A DNA stretch of 64,000 bases from Citrus sinensis. Its lineage: Eukaryota; Streptophyta; Magnoliopsida; Sapindales; Rutaceae. The notes beneath the pieces were generated by a model that worked only from the letters and a program-made list of their open reading frames with translations, was not told the origin of the DNA and searched no databases. The stretch lies in NCBI RefSeq assembly GCF_022201045.2, contig NC_068564.1:2728001-2792000 (forward strand). The letters run 5' to 3'. This document shows, in pieces, positions 47,974 through 61,088 of this stretch. The position numbers and the translations under genes are program-made. Position 1 is the first letter of the stretch. Every line of letters begins with the position of its first letter.

Positions 47974-49470
47974 TGAAGTCAACCGAAGCAAATTCGATTC
48001 GTAAGTAGTAAGCCTTTTGAGAGACTCCGAGTTTGGATAAGGCAACCAAATTTTAACGGCAATAGTCTATGGAGCGAACAGACCGGTAAAGCGGCAAATC
48101 TAATGACTAATATTTGTTAATCATAAAGATTCCTTTGTGTGTATTTTTATCGTGACGCCGTGGTAAATTCAAACATAGCAACAAAGTTTAATATCCCAGG
48201 CTAGTACCCACGTTAGTAGTATGTGTAATTAATTAGAATTTCACTAGATTTCGGATTGTACAATAAGAACTAAAAAAAAATATATTAATTTTTAGGGTTG
48301 TTTTTGTTAATAGAAATATTCATATTTGAATCAACAAGTGATAATTTTTTTTTTTAAAGGGAGAGCGAGAAAAGGAAATTGTTGAGCGTGGGACAAAATT
48401 TCGTGTAAAGATATTGGACTCAGCAAAGAAGTAAGAAGACAGTTGGTAGCGATATCTAAACCGATGACTTAATGAATTAAAATTTGAATGGACATGTATT
48501 CATCCATTTAAGTGTAGTCGATTGAGTTAGAAGCAGCATCTCGGGAGCTGCAATCAATTGACCAATTTTGACCTTGAAGCCTCACTTTTGGAAGGAGTGC
48601 AATGATTGGATGACGACGACCACCTATATTTGTGAATTAAACTTTTGTTAAATTTATAATGTAATTTCAATAACGACACATGTCAATAAATCTTTAAAGA
48701 TCTTAAAGAATTAGAAGAGAAAACGCGTAGGAGAGGATCTGGATCCCAGTTAGAGTTTGAAATATATGATTAAGAGATTATGGAAATTAATCTTCTTTTA
48801 AATATTTAGAAAAAAAATTGAGTGCACCTCCACCATGGCAACATTGGAGAATTGGAGAGTGACCAAGTGAAAAATGAGAAGATACGTTTTAAGTTGAGGT
48901 TGGGTGGGTCGGGGTGCATTTAAAGAATGCAAGTTAATCTGATGTGGCCATGTGGGGTTTACGGGTAGTAACTATCATGGGGAAAAAAAGGTGCTCGTCC
49001 CTACAGTCGGCCATGGATGGAGAAAGCCCACCGCACGGCTTGCTGGAGCCACCGTATCCAAAAGTAGCAAGCATTATACAATTATTTGTTTATTTATTTA
49101 TTTTAAGGAAAATCCGAGAATTATTGACTGGTGATATGATATGTGGGGGGCGAACACGTGGGCCTCTGAGTTGATTGATTTGACAATTTTATTACATTTT
49201 CACTGATGACGATTTGACGAAATTATTGTATATATCACGTGAAAACCTTTAGAGAGCTTTGTGTTTTTTTGGTTGTATTTTCTCGACTGTTGTTTTTTTT
49301 GTAACAACTTGTTCAGTAAATTCCCCAAACATACGTACAAAAAAAATGAAGAACACATCTTAATTCCCAAATGCGAACTTCAAAATTTAGCAATAAATCG
49401 ATGAAAGTGATTGGCATAATATGTGTATAAATGGAAGAGATTCTTACTCTCTATGTTCAAAAATAAAATA
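47974..49470. other. Upstream DNA of the TraB gene
   Basis: No further gene. Short open frames at 48944-49174 show no similarity. The nearest 100 bp should hold the TraB promoter and leader, but no clear TATA box was seen. Confidence 0.5.
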
Positions 49471-51255
49471 GCGTTTATATTTTAGATTGGAGTGAAAATC
49501 TTAAAAATTAAGAGTGAGGAGTGGGAGTGAAAATGAGAGTAGGTTGTTTATTTATACTGGAATAGAATTATGGAATTGAAACCAGAATTTAATTTATGTG
49601 TTTATATTGTCTTGGATTAGGAGTAAATGGTTTTAAATTATAATTTTATCCGTATTTAAAGAATTATAATTTTTAATTACAAAATTAATAAAAAATATAT
49701 TTAAAAATAAAATATTTATTTATTATATTTTTAAATTAATAATAATTAATAATATTATTAATTATGTAAATCATGAATTTTTATTAATTTTAATTTGAAT
49801 TATGTAAATAAAAAATTATTAATAATAGCAACACCAATGAAACATTATTATTGATAATATAGTACAAAAATTAATATTTTCTTAGAATAAAATATTTATT
49901 ATTATTAATTAAATAAATATAATAATATTATTTTAAAATAAATATAATAATATTTTAAAATAAATATAATAATAATATATTTTCAAATAAAGATATAATA
50001 TAGTAATATTATTAATTCTCTATGAGTGTAATAATATTATTTTAAAGTAATTTTAACTTAGAATCAATGTAAATTATTATTTTTAATTAAATATAATAAT
50101 ATTATATTTAAATATGTTTAATATTATTATTTTTAATAAATTTAATTTATAAAATAATATAATAATATTATTTAAATAAATATAATATTTGTATTTTATT
50201 AAATTTAATAGAATGAATATGTTTATTATTTTTTTAATCGATTTAATTTATAAAATAATATAATAATATTATTTAAATAAATATGATGTTATTTATTTTA
50301 TTTTATTAAATATAATATCTTATTAAATATTTTTTTATTTTATTTTAAATATAAAGCTAAAAAGAGAAGAGGGGGGAGTGGATTCCCACTGCTAAGTTCC
50401 ACCTAAGGGTGTCAAAAAAAGCCCACCCGGACCGGACCAGGCCTGGACTCAGGCAAAACACGAACTACATACACAAAAAAATCAGACCCGGGTTTGAAAT
50501 TCTCAAACTCGGACATGCCCGGGTCTGGGCTCAACACCAAAAACTCAGAACCCGAACCCAATTTCTTAATAAATTAAACAAAGAAAATATAAATATATTA
50601 TATATAATTATATAATTATGAATTTATTATATGTTGGATGTTATTTAGATTTATTGTGTGATTATTGTGTTGTTGAATTTATTTATTTTTATATAGATTG
50701 AATGAGTTTAGGTTAGAAATTGGATAAATTTAGGTATTAGAAAGTAGATTGAAATTTTTTTAATTTATTATTTGTGTAAAATTTGCATTGTTAGTATGTT
50801 ATATATTTTTATTTGATTATTTTCTTTTTTAAAGCTTGAGATTGAATGAGTTCATTTGACTATTTTCTTTTTTTAAAATTTGCGTTGTTAGATAAATGAA
50901 AGAAAACAATTGAAGGAAAAAAAAATTAAAGTTATCACATGCGAGCTTAGAAACCCGGATAAAAAACATGTGCCCGGGGGTGCCAGGCTTGAGCCCGGCC
51001 CGCACCCGAAAAACTCGGGTTTTAACTCAGGTCCGGTCTTGCGTTTCACTCATCCAGTCCGGTTATGAGCAACACCAAAACCCAGACCGAACCCAGATTT
51101 TGCCAAGCCTAATTCCACCTCCCCCAGGAGTGGAAATCCCACTCCCCACTCCAAAATTAAGTAGGGCTCACGGAGTAAAATTCCCAAAAAATTATAAATA
51201 AATATTGGAATAAAAGAAATTCACACTCCTCACTCCCACTTGAAAAAGTAAACAC
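49471..51255. mobile_element. PIF/Harbinger-like element hosting a nested hAT
   Basis: Outer ends read GCGTTTATATTTT and, inverted, GTGTTTACTTTTT. Inside them GAGTGAGGAGTGGGAGTG recurs facing inward from both sides, and the motif GGAGTGG(A/G)(T/A)TTCCCACT brackets the nested element. The interior is a long AAT/ATT-rich tract (49690-50340). The target duplication was not resolved, so the class is tentative. Confidence 0.55.
50405..51112. mobile_element. hAT-like element nested in the 49471-51255 element
   Basis: A 708-bp insertion with a perfect 8-bp duplication, TTCCACCT, at 50397-50404 and 51113-51120. Ends are AAGGGTGTCAAAA and, inverted, TTAGGCTTGGCAAAA. Subterminal regions carry many CCCGG/GCCCGGGT motifs in both orientations. 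No transposase frame. Confidence 0.8.
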
Positions 51256-52502
51256 TAAGTAAGTCCAGTTCATGTGGGTTTTATGTATCATTCAAATTGT
51301 TCATGTGGATTAGTAGATTTGTACGTGAAATTAAAGATTAAAATGAAAAAGTTAAACACCAAGCCAATGTGGGGTTAAATATTCTCAAAGATGCAGCCAA
51401 ATACGGTCCGAAATATCTCCTTAATTTCCTCGAGGCTGTCAGTTTTGGGGACAATAAACTGCTTCTTGAATGTCTTTAAATTAAGATGGGCCAATATGTT
51501 TTCGTATAATGCAGAACCAAAATTAAATACGAGGGTTTTTATTTTTTATTTTTTACCTAAAAAATCATACTTTAATTTTATTTATTAGATTCATTTAATT
51601 TGTAGTTTTAAAGTTTAAAACTCATTTAATTTGTAGATTTAAAGTTTAAAACTAACTCATTTATCTATCATTGGATTGGATGGATCCAATGAATAAAAAT
51701 TTTAACCGTGATTTAAAGCAAAAAATTTAAATCAAGAGAATTTTACTCATTAAACAATTTATCATTAACTATGAAGCTTCTTCTACTTCTTTTTTTCTTT
51801 TCTTTTCTTTTTATTTTAATTAAGAAGGCCAATATATTTTGAATATTTCATATTCAAATAAAGTAACCTATCATTCATTGCAATACTTTATTATTATGGC
51901 CGCCTCATACTACCTATCTTTTGGACAAATACAAATTAAAGATTTCTTTTTCAATAATGGGATGTCTTTTCAGTTCCAATGCGAAATAAGTATCCCAACT
52001 AAGATAACACCATTAATTTAATAGACTCATGTGCTAATCATTTTCTGAGTCTTATTATTTCTTATCCAAATAATAAAATTCTATCAACGTTTAGTTAAGA
52101 TATAAACTATTTAAATATCACAACTAAGTAAATATAAAATTACTCATTTTATATTAAAACAAATTGAGACCATTTTTAAATAAATAAAGCCAAAAGAATT
52201 AATAGACTTCATACTTGTAAAGCAATAGAGTTATCTTGTGGCATTTGTCAAACATTGACTGAATTATTCAACTACCTAATTTTGGTTTGATAAATTTCAG
52301 TTAGTAGTTCAAATCAAATGTGCATGATTTCATTAAATAAATATAAGTACACTACAATATTTTCCTTTTTCCGAATTATAAAAAATTGATACTACAACCG
52401 AGTCTAGAGAAATAAATTAGTGTTTTCATCTACCTCAATCATGATAGACTAAAACAAAATGAAAAATACTCGCTGCTCTAGGGATAAAAAAGTCAATGAC
52501 CG
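51256..52502. other. AT-rich intergenic DNA
   Basis: No gene. Holds a 31-bp tandem duplication at 51591-51652. Confidence 0.5.
51591..51652 (+). repeat. 31-bp tandem duplication
   Basis: Two copies differing by one base, each starting TCATTTAATTTGTAG and ending TTTAAAGTTTAAAAC. Confidence 0.9.
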
Positions 52503-52511
52503 TAACCAATA

Positions 52512-52959
52512 GGAGAGATTGTCAATTTTCCTCCCTACTAAAATCAATACATACCACTTATCTCCTATAGTTTTCATAATAGTCAATAACCTCCTAATAT
52601 ATAATTTTACAGTAGTACTCTTGTTCTTAAATACACTTTTACTCACATTTATCATAATTTAAATAAATCATATTAATGAAAATTAAAATAAAAAATTTAA
52701 GTACTAGAAATAAGAAAATATATTTTTGGAGTGAATAAAAAATTAATGACATGATTTTTTTATATTTTTGGTTATTTTTAAATATTTTTATAATAAACAT
52801 ATATTTTATATTTCTAAATTAAATTATAAAGCTAATGACCCATTTACTCCTCTTTTCCTCTAAATTTTTGGTGTCAAGAGAGTTATTTACTATCATGAAA
52901 ATTATAAAGGAGCAAGTGATATATATTAATTTCAGTAGGAGAGAAATCGACATCCTTCC
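52512..52959. mobile_element. Mutator-like MITE, family C
   Basis: A 448-bp element with a perfect 9-bp duplication, TAACCAATA, at 52503-52511 and 52960-52968. The inverted ends run for about 80 bp with scattered mismatches, starting GGAGAGATTGTC and GGAAGGATGTCG. No coding capacity. Confidence 0.85.
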
Positions 52960-52968
52960 TAACCAATA

Positions 52969-53457
52969 CCATTGATGCTCTATCCATTTAAATTTCAAGT
53001 GTTCAACTTAACCAATAAAAATTAAGTGAAAATAACAATCTACCAATAAAAATAAATAAACCTATAATCAACATAAGCAGTAAGCATGACCTACATATCA
53101 CGATCACCATCATCAATAATAAATCAGCAAAATCAAACGTGCTTTAAAATCTTCAAATATTCAAGCCAACAAAGTCGATCGATCGATCGATGGATCAATG
53201 GCCAAACCAGACGGGTTACAGCTAATCAGTTGAACTTTTCGCTCTCCCAGGCGAGTAATACGTGTTCCCACTGTAACTTCAGTTTGCGGTCGCATCAACC
53301 CAAATTCAAAAGAAAATTAATAGAAACATCCCTAACTTTTAACCAATTTACAGAAATTATCTAGCTTAAACTTTTCTTACTTTTGTTTTCTAAACAGTGC
53401 ATTTTGAACAGTAATACTTCCAAACGTGAAGATGGTAAAATAATTGCACGGTCGACA
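52969..53457. other. Intergenic DNA
   Basis: No gene recognised. A short (CGAT)n run lies at about 53177-53191. Confidence 0.5.
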
Positions 53458-53465
53458 ACCATTAG

Positions 53466-54504
53466 TAGGGGTAGGCATCGGATCGGATTCGGATAGATCC
53501 GATCTGATCTGAATTAATTCGGATCAGATTCGGATTTGAAGGCAAATCCGATTGAATGAAATATGTGCGATCCGATCAGATTTGTTTCGGATCGGATCAG
53601 ATTCGAATAAATCCGAATCATCCAATCGGATCTGCACTGTTTAAAAAAAAAAACACTAAACGCGAAAACAAGCAAACAACTAAACCTATGTCACAAGTTC
53701 GTCTGACTTAAGTCTGTCAGTCACAGGCTCACAGCCAACCACATAAACAATAAACGATAGAGCAAGCAGTCGAGCAAAAGCAAAACCAGCCTCATCTCGT
53801 TGTCATCTGTCTTGAACCCATTAACCCACCGGCGACAGTCCAACGACCACGCCACAGTCAGCACATCCTCGTCTGTCTTCAAACTCAGCCGCGGTCGACA
53901 CCGATCGACTGGAATCTAGCCGAATCCGAGCCGAACCAAGACAAATCTGAACGTCAAACCCAGTTAATCGACAGCTGCAGGGAACTGTCATGGGTTGGGA
54001 ATAGTGAACAAAACCCAGTTAGTCAGTTGCTTCGCGAGCAAAAGCAAAACCAACCTCATCCTGTCATCCGTCTTGAACCCATTAACCCATCGGCAACCCG
54101 CGAGTCCAACGACCACGCCACTGTCAGCACAGCCTCGTTCGTCTTCAAAACCAGCCGTGGCTGACACCAATTGACTGGAATCAAGTCGAATCCGAGCCAA
54201 ACCAAGGCAAATCTGAACGCCAAACCACATGCAGCTAACAGCTAACACCATTGTCATTTCTCAATTTGTTTTCATTTTCTATTTCTTTTAATGGTTAGTA
54301 AGTTTTCATTAATCATAGATTTCATAAATTTTTGTGAGAATTGTCAAAAAGGTCCAAATCCAATTTCAATCCGAATTAATCCGAATCCAAAATATAATCT
54401 GAATCCGAAAATTAATCCGAAATCCAAACTCATCTGATCCAATCTGAATCCGAATTATCCGAAATCCGATCGGATTCATCCGAATCCGAAATTGCCCACC
54501 CCTA
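53466..54504. mobile_element. hAT-like non-autonomous element with internal duplication
   Basis: A 1039-bp element with perfect 8-bp duplication ACCATTAG at 53458-53465 and 54505-54512. The inverted ends are TAGGGGTAGGCA and TAGGGGTGGGCA. Each end has a dense cluster of GGATTCGGAT/ATCCGAATCC motifs, as expected for transposase-binding subterminal repeats. The GC-richer interior holds a direct duplication of about 190 bp (53771-53961 and 54035-54228). No intact transposase. Confidence 0.9.
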
Positions 54505-54512
54505 ACCATTAG

Positions 54513-55847
54513 GGTTGCATTCTCTTTTCTTATTCCATTTTTTAAGAAAGCCAAACTGTTAATCGGTAACTAAATTAACTGGTTTGGTTTATTGCTTGTA
54601 TTTTATTTTACAATAATAATATGCTTGCTTAATTGAGAATTTCATATACTATTTAATTGGCTCAAGTGATCGCTAATTATTATCACTTCTCATTGAAATG
54701 ATAAAATTTTACAAGTAACATATCAGAAGGGATTCAAATTTAAGTATCCCAATTCATGAAGCATAGCATCACTCTTCATTTTATTTTATTTTTTATGAGT
54801 CTGAATAGATTTGTGATTGACATATAGGTCACTCTATGATACCGTTATAAAAATTACAACATCAATAGTGGTCTAAATATTAATCATTAGATTTAATCAA
54901 CAGTTCATTAAAATAATAGTTAGTTGGGATAATATTTTAATTTCAATTATTAAAAATTTAAATTTACTAATTAACAAATCTGTTAAACATGGCTTTTAAA
55001 GATTAAATAATAACAAGAAACACGTATAACTATTAATACTTCTATTTTTCCTTTCAAAATATATATATTTTAATATTAACACAACTCAATCTTAGTTTTA
55101 TTATCTCATTTTCAACAAAATTTTACCAGATTAATGAATATTGCAACAATTAATTCAAATCAATCTTTGCCAATGAGTAGTTTCCCAAAAAAAAAAGGAC
55201 AATGAATAAAACTAAAAGTTCAAAATTATATTGTCCCAATTACAAATGAGAAAACCAGTTTGAATTAACATGAGTTGTTAGAGATTGAATAATCAATATT
55301 TGTTATTTACACATCTAAATTAATTTATATATTTGCATACTTAATTTTTAATTTTGTTGGTGATTTAGAAAATATTTATGGAATTGTTAAAAACAAAATT
55401 ATATCCATGAACTTGAATATTATCTGTTAATTATTAAGTAATTAGTTATTTATCTACTAAATTAAATCAGTAGTGAAAATTAAAGAATTTAAATCCAAGG
55501 GTCCATAATGCCATAATGACTCTATTATCAATACTGTAAAAATTCATATAGCATCATAGGAAATCCTTGTAATAAATATATATAAATTATAAATTAACCT
55601 TAAATCTGGGCCAATTCTGTAAATTCTTAAAAAAAGGACAAAAACGGAAAGAAGACCACAGCCGCTTTAGCTGGGTAGGGGTCCGCGAATTCCCCACGCT
55701 TTTGCCCCATCATTTACTTCTCCTTAAAAACCTAACAATATTTTTCAATTGAATTTGTATTTTATGATCATCAAAAATTTTTATACAAATCAATCAGACA
55801 CATGATTTTCAGTTATAACTATCACAGTACATGTGATAGTCATATAT
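54513..55847. other. Intergenic DNA and ERF promoter
   Basis: No gene before the ERF. No convincing TATA box at the usual distance. Confidence 0.5.
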
Positions 55848-56495
55848 ATGGCTGATCCTCATCAAAGAGACCAGCAGCCTCCAGTTACAGAGCCACCAAA
55901 ACTGTCAAAACCTAGCATCCAGGTTCCTGAACTTGAACCAGCGCCAGCACCAGCAGCTTCTTCTTCTTCTCCTTCTTTATCATCACCATCAAAAGGTAGG
56001 CACCCGAGCTATCGAGGGATCCGAAGCAGAAGCGGCAAATGGGTGTCCGAAATACGGGAGCCACGTAAAACGACGCGCATTTGGCTCGGCACGTATCCCA
56101 CGCCGGAAATGGCGGCAGCGGCCTATGACGTGGCGGCGCTGGCTTTGAAAGGCCCCGAAACTCCATTGAACTTTCCTAATATGATTATTTCGTACCCAAT
56201 ACCGGCTTCGACGTCGGCGAGCGACATACGCGCGGCTGCGGCACAGGCTGCTGCTGCAAGGGGTTCTGGGTCTGAACCGGGTCCGGTTCAGAAAGAGAGT
56301 AAAGAGAGTGAGGGTACGTCGAGTAGTACTTGCATGGGGCAAGAGTTCGTTGATGAATATGAGCTATTGAATATGCCAAATTTGCTAGTGGATATGGCAG
56401 AGGGAATGCTTGTGAGTCCACCGAGGATCGATACGCCGTCGTCTGATGATTCAGCAGGGAATTCTGCCGAAGAAAGTTTATGGAGCTACACTTAA
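55848..56495 (+). CDS. DREB-subfamily AP2/ERF transcription factor
   Basis: Intronless gene for a 215-residue DNA-binding protein. The single AP2 domain spans about 55-110: [20 protein letters not shown], then [20 protein letters not shown] and LNFP. The V and E at the two diagnostic positions (V66 and E71) point to the DREB rather than the ERF class, so DRE/CRT-type targets are likely. After the domain come [20 protein letters not shown] and an acidic C-terminus ending SLWSYT, the LWSY activation-type motif. The first beta-strand lacks the usual W before GKW, as in some A-4 members such as ERF022/ERF027, which is my best guess at the subgroup. The N-terminus is P/A/S-rich. Although the frame is open from a GTG at 55833, the first ATG is at 55848 and gives MADPHQRDQ. 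Confidence 0.92.
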   Translation: MADPHQRDQQPPVTEPPKLSKPSIQVPELEPAPAPAASSSSPSLSSPSKGRHPSYRGIRSRSGKWVSEIREPRKTTRIWLGTYPTPEMAAAAYDVAALALKGPETPLNFPNMIISYPIPASTSASDIRAAAAQAAAARGSGSEPGPVQKESKESEGTSSSTCMGQEFVDEYELLNMPNLLVDMAEGMLVSPPRIDTPSSDDSAGNSAEESLWSYT

Positions 56496-56769
56496 TAATT
56501 AATTAGTTAATTATTAAGTAATGAAGCTTGTGTAGTGTGTGGCTATTTATAGCTTGATTCTAATTTGCTGCTGCTATATATATTCGGTCGATCTCTGATT
56601 GTAATTCTTGTATATTTGGAAAATTAATGTACCGACTGCATGGTACAAGTACTTTCTTATCTTTGTTTTGTTGGTAAAGATAAAGAAAGGGGAGTTGTCT
56701 TTAATTACTTTCAGTAATAGAGTAATTGCCATATTTTGAGAATATCAATTGCTTGGGGCTCCTTTTCTT

Positions 56770-56792
56770 CCCCCCCCCCCCCCCCCTCCCCC
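56770..56792 (+). repeat. C-rich homopolymer tract
   Basis: Seventeen C, one T, then five C, followed by poly-T, about 280 bp after the ERF stop. Length may be inexact. Confidence 0.8.
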
Positions 56793-58435
56793 TTTTTTTT
56801 CCCTGTGATTTGGCCATTTGGTAGTTGGTAAAAGGCAGTGGGATTGAATTCAGGAAGAGAGGCATACTGATCTCTACATGATGAGCTTAATTGTAGACCA
56901 TTAAGCTTTATATATGAAGAAGGGAAATTGATTCACAAAATTGGATATGATTCATATGCATATTTAGTATGGAGTTCGAATATATATTTATGATCATTGC
57001 TTATCTGAGTTTCTGCCTGCTAGTGCAAAGTGCAAAACAATTATAAGATTGATCAGTGCTAGCTATAGTTGTTTCTAACAATCGTGTGTGTGTGTGTGTA
57101 GATATATTACATGCAGATGCCCTCCTCTTTAATGCCAATTCGCAGTATAGAACACATAGTGCATTAGTTAATTGAACAAAAAATGATAAAAAGACAATAA
57201 TACACTATATGGTGTATACAACGGATCTATATTTTGAAAGAAACAAGTATCCATACTAGATAATGATTATATATAGAAAAATAATGTTTCAATGAGGGAT
57301 CCTGTATTTTTATTAAAGTAATTAAGGAACTCCTAAAAGATAAGAAAGTATATACTCCAATATATTAAAAAAAATACATTGTATTAGAGTGTGTGTTTAA
57401 TTTTCTAGTCTTCTAGCTTATCCATTACTCTTAACAACTTAAAGAATCCCTTATTAAAGAATAACTCTATATATATAGTCTCTATCTAGTGAGGGTTTCC
57501 GTACTTTATTAAAGTGCGGAAATATATAGGAGAAGATATTGTTTCTGATTGAAACGTTAAGGATGTTGAGCAATTGATGATCAATGTGTGTAATTAAGTT
57601 ATGTATGTTAGAGTGATTACCTAGAAAAACTTAGAATGCGGTTATAGTGCACTATCTGTACTTAGGGGCTATGAATTAGTAGTATGCGCAATTCTTTTAG
57701 AACATTAATTACTATACCAAAAGCCTAATCTCCTTGGAGATAAAATTTATCTTGAATCTGATAACATTTGTACACATATATCTCAGGAATTAATGTCCAA
57801 TCTATTGTGATGTCCGCACGCCATCAGTTTTGTCTATTTGAATCTGCTCGAATATATCTTATGCACATTGAATCTATCAACAAGTAAGAGAGCTGGAGGA
57901 TAGCAGACAACAAAAGAACCAATGTTCAACGATTCAGGTCTTGCTGACCAACTTGTCTGAGAAGACCATCAATTAATAATATTGAATATAATAAGTCAGA
58001 GGGCTCGCTGTTGTTTTTGCTGTTAACTTAGCGTCTACGAAATCTCAGTGAATTGAAAATGTGAAATATCTCTTTATGTACATTAATGTCAGAAACCGCA
58101 GCAGGTATCAAAATGTGAAATAGCCTTTGATTTCAAAACCGGAATTCAAAACAAGTGTCATGCTCACAAGCTTGAGCCTGCTTGATTTCAAGTTTGTTGG
58201 TTATCTCATATAATGCCCTAGCTAGCTTGTACTACCTAATTAGGAATTCATTGCATCTCCATTAACATAATTAGCTGCAGTTACAGAGTTAATTTGGCCC
58301 AACCATTTGCATTATTGATTTCCACAGGTCTGAATGATCATCTCAAGAATCACAATGATTCTTTTTATGTTGTTTGTCATAAACAACGATGCACGTTTTA
58401 ATCATACAGTTGTGCCTTTACTTTATCATAATTGG

Positions 58436-58436
<1 letters not shown>

Positions 58437-58471
<35 letters not shown>
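58437..58471. repeat. (TA)n microsatellite
   Basis: Seventeen uninterrupted TA dinucleotides. Confidence 0.95.
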
Positions 58472-58474
<3 letters not shown>

Positions 58475-58634
58475 AGAACTTAGTAGAAGGGGTGTTTTGA
58501 ACCGGGATTAATCAAGATTTTTTCATTACTTTATATTTCAACATTCTTTTAACTCATACAGAAGATGTTGGTTTGTGCAACTAGCAAAAGTTGTCAAATT
58601 ACGTTCACATCAAGCTGGAGCAAAAAGCTCTTTT

Positions 58635-58637
<3 letters not shown>

Positions 58638-58667
<30 letters not shown>
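58638..58667. repeat. (TA)n microsatellite
   Basis: Fifteen TA dinucleotides, about 170 bp beyond the previous run. Confidence 0.95.
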
Positions 58668-58669
<2 letters not shown>

Positions 58670-60017
58670 AAAATAAATAAATAATGTTCTCAAATTTTGA
58701 CAAAATCTCTTGTATACAAACAAAGGAAAGGAAATTACGCTTTCTAAAAGGGTTGGATATGTAGAGACAAGTAGCCAATTTGCATGCACTATTCAAAAAG
58801 ACACTCTAAGCTCGGGAAGTTAATTTTGGTCATTAAATCTTAAACTTAATTAGCCGTTTCAATGTGAAGGCTTTTTGCTTATTGCGAAGCACGAGAATGA
58901 TGAGCAAGCGAAGAAAGATTGATCGAATGATGAAGATCCCTTTGGAAAACCATAATATTAATAATTTATTTCCAAAAGTGGCGAGGACATATAGAATCTT
59001 TAAAGACGATGATTAAAGAAAAACTTGTGGTCCACAGAGATTGGTTTTAATTTTCTAATTAGAGATTAATCTCTAACATGTGGAGTACACTTGGGTGAGA
59101 CAAGGCCGCAATCATATCCTTAAAATATTAACCGTTGATTTTATCAGTCGGCATAATTTGGTAAGTTCATTTCACCTTGGGGAACACTGTTCGAATAGCG
59201 GCAACCAAAAAGGGGATCAAATAGTGAAGAGGAAAGCAAATCTAGGTGTGATGCGATATTGCTGCATTCTTGTTTTAGAAATGTCGATCCTTAATCACTG
59301 CTTTAGAGATTTGGAACTTTATGTTAGGTCGTTATCATTAACCTACTAATCTTTGACCTGATATTAAATTAACGCGTCTATAAAATATTTTGAAAAGAGT
59401 CACATATTGTAATAATTATATTTTTGAAAGACTAAGTGTATTCTGTAGCTACAAATTTTTAGTAATATTCTTCATCATAGCCATTGAAGAACGGCCCAGA
59501 CTAGTATTTTTGTGGAATGTTCAGGAATTAAAACGTCTATTATTTTCTTAACTTGGACGAAGGCATAATAGTCACTGTAAAGTTAGTTCTTAACACTAGC
59601 AATTGTTAATAAAAATGTAGTTAACTGATATTCTTCAACAACTTATAGTTACATGGTACTTTCTGAAAACATGTGTATTTGCTTAATATATATTATGTCA
59701 ATGGTTAAGTGATTGGATTCTACATACGCACGCGTGCGTAATGAGTTCTTAGTATACACTGTTATATTTTAATTTCAAATGTGTATTTAGGGGCAGATTT
59801 AAGATCTTTAATCAGGTCAAGTTAAATTAGACATTTATAAATATGCTTGTATAAAAGAGGAATGTTGGTACATATATGGGTGGGGGGAGGGGGGGGGAAT
59901 TTAAAAAAACATGTGTATCAAGTAATACAACGTCAAGAACTTAACTCTAAACAAAATACATATATTTAATGAAATGATAAATTATTATTTTAATGTTTAA
60001 TTATAAAGATCTCAATG

Positions 60018-60235
60018 CACCAACAAACTCGAGATCAACTGGTAAGGGACTGTTCTATCTTAACTAAGGTTCTCGGTTTGAGACTTGAGAATGCAGTTGT
60101 ATTAAATACTTGTTAGGAGAGCTTTGTAGTTTTGCCGCCCTGGTGGTCCCATCCGATTCGAATATGAATTATTCGAGAGCCAATGTGGTATTCAGATACC
60201 AGATGATTTAATATACGAAAATAAATAAAGATCCC
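60018..60235 (+). mobile_element. SINE-like element
   Basis: GAGATCAACTGGTAAGGGAC at 60031-60050 resembles a tRNA A box and GGTTCTCGGTTTGAGAC at 60068-60084 a B box, spaced as in tRNA-derived SINEs. The unit seems to end in an A-rich tail near 60220-60235 (GAAAATAAATAAAG). No target duplication determined; ends are approximate. Confidence 0.5.
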
Positions 60236-61088
60236 AATACAAGTATTTAATTAATTAGGAACATACTTAAGGGAACAGTGATGACTAAATCCTTAAATAT
60301 TTAAAAAAAAATCATGGAACTTAAGGATTTTAAATAACGTTTTGTGTTTATCAAGTGTGGTAACGCAAAATTCTATAAAAAGTTGATCTGTTTTTTGGGG
60401 TCCTTTTAACAGTTTTTGTCTAATAATTGTCTATCTCAATTTTTTTTTTTTATTGATTTATTTTTTTAATGGGGAAAGTCTGGACTAGATAATTCTTGTA
60501 TGGGTAATACGTACAGTTGTTTTGGTTGATCCCATTCAGTAACGGGGCACTTTCCTAGAACAATAAATTCATAAAAAGGTTACTATAAATTCAAATCACT
60601 TTCACTGGAATTCAAGGTACTGCCACCCAATCACTCGAAATTCAAATCCAAACTCTCCTCTTCGTCATTTTCACACAAATATTGACCCTAAACACGTGAT
60701 GGACACTGCCTCACTGACCTTACCCTATGAATCTACGTGAAAGCCGAAACTGCGGGAGGACCATTAATAATGCATATTCATTTTTAATTCAAGGGGATGG
60801 GTCTTGGTCTCAGTCAAAAGCAGGCACGTGATTAATTAATCTCTCAGGTGGTCACCACCAATGCCATATTGCCCACAGATTGGCCCACTTGTCTTAATTT
60901 GTTTGGTTCCCACGAAATTATAAAAAAAAAAAAGATAAGAAGACGTAAATACCCTTAAAGTTTTGTGTATATATAGATAGATCTTTTAAGTTTTAACGGT
61001 TTATAAATAGACACATCCACTAATTTTCAATTGTTTTTGTTTACTTCAAAATTCGAACATACAATCAAATTCAAATTAATAAGATTAA

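Larger units (their letters stand above)
56496..61079. other. Intergenic DNA
   Basis: No gene supported over about 4.6 kb. Contains a C-rich run (56770-56792), two long (TA)n microsatellites, and a SINE-like unit at 60018-60235. Confidence 0.5.

Noticed and set aside
47974..48045. Twenty-four extra N-terminal codons for the TraB protein
   Set aside because: The frame begins at TTG, not ATG; starting at 47973 gives a length normal for the family.
57650..58100. Possible retrotransposon RNase H fragment
   Set aside because: Translation gives only a vague LESDN-like match with several stops; not enough to call.
59080..59349. 89-codon ORF
   Set aside because: Starts with GTG, which is not a normal plant start, and shows no known domain.
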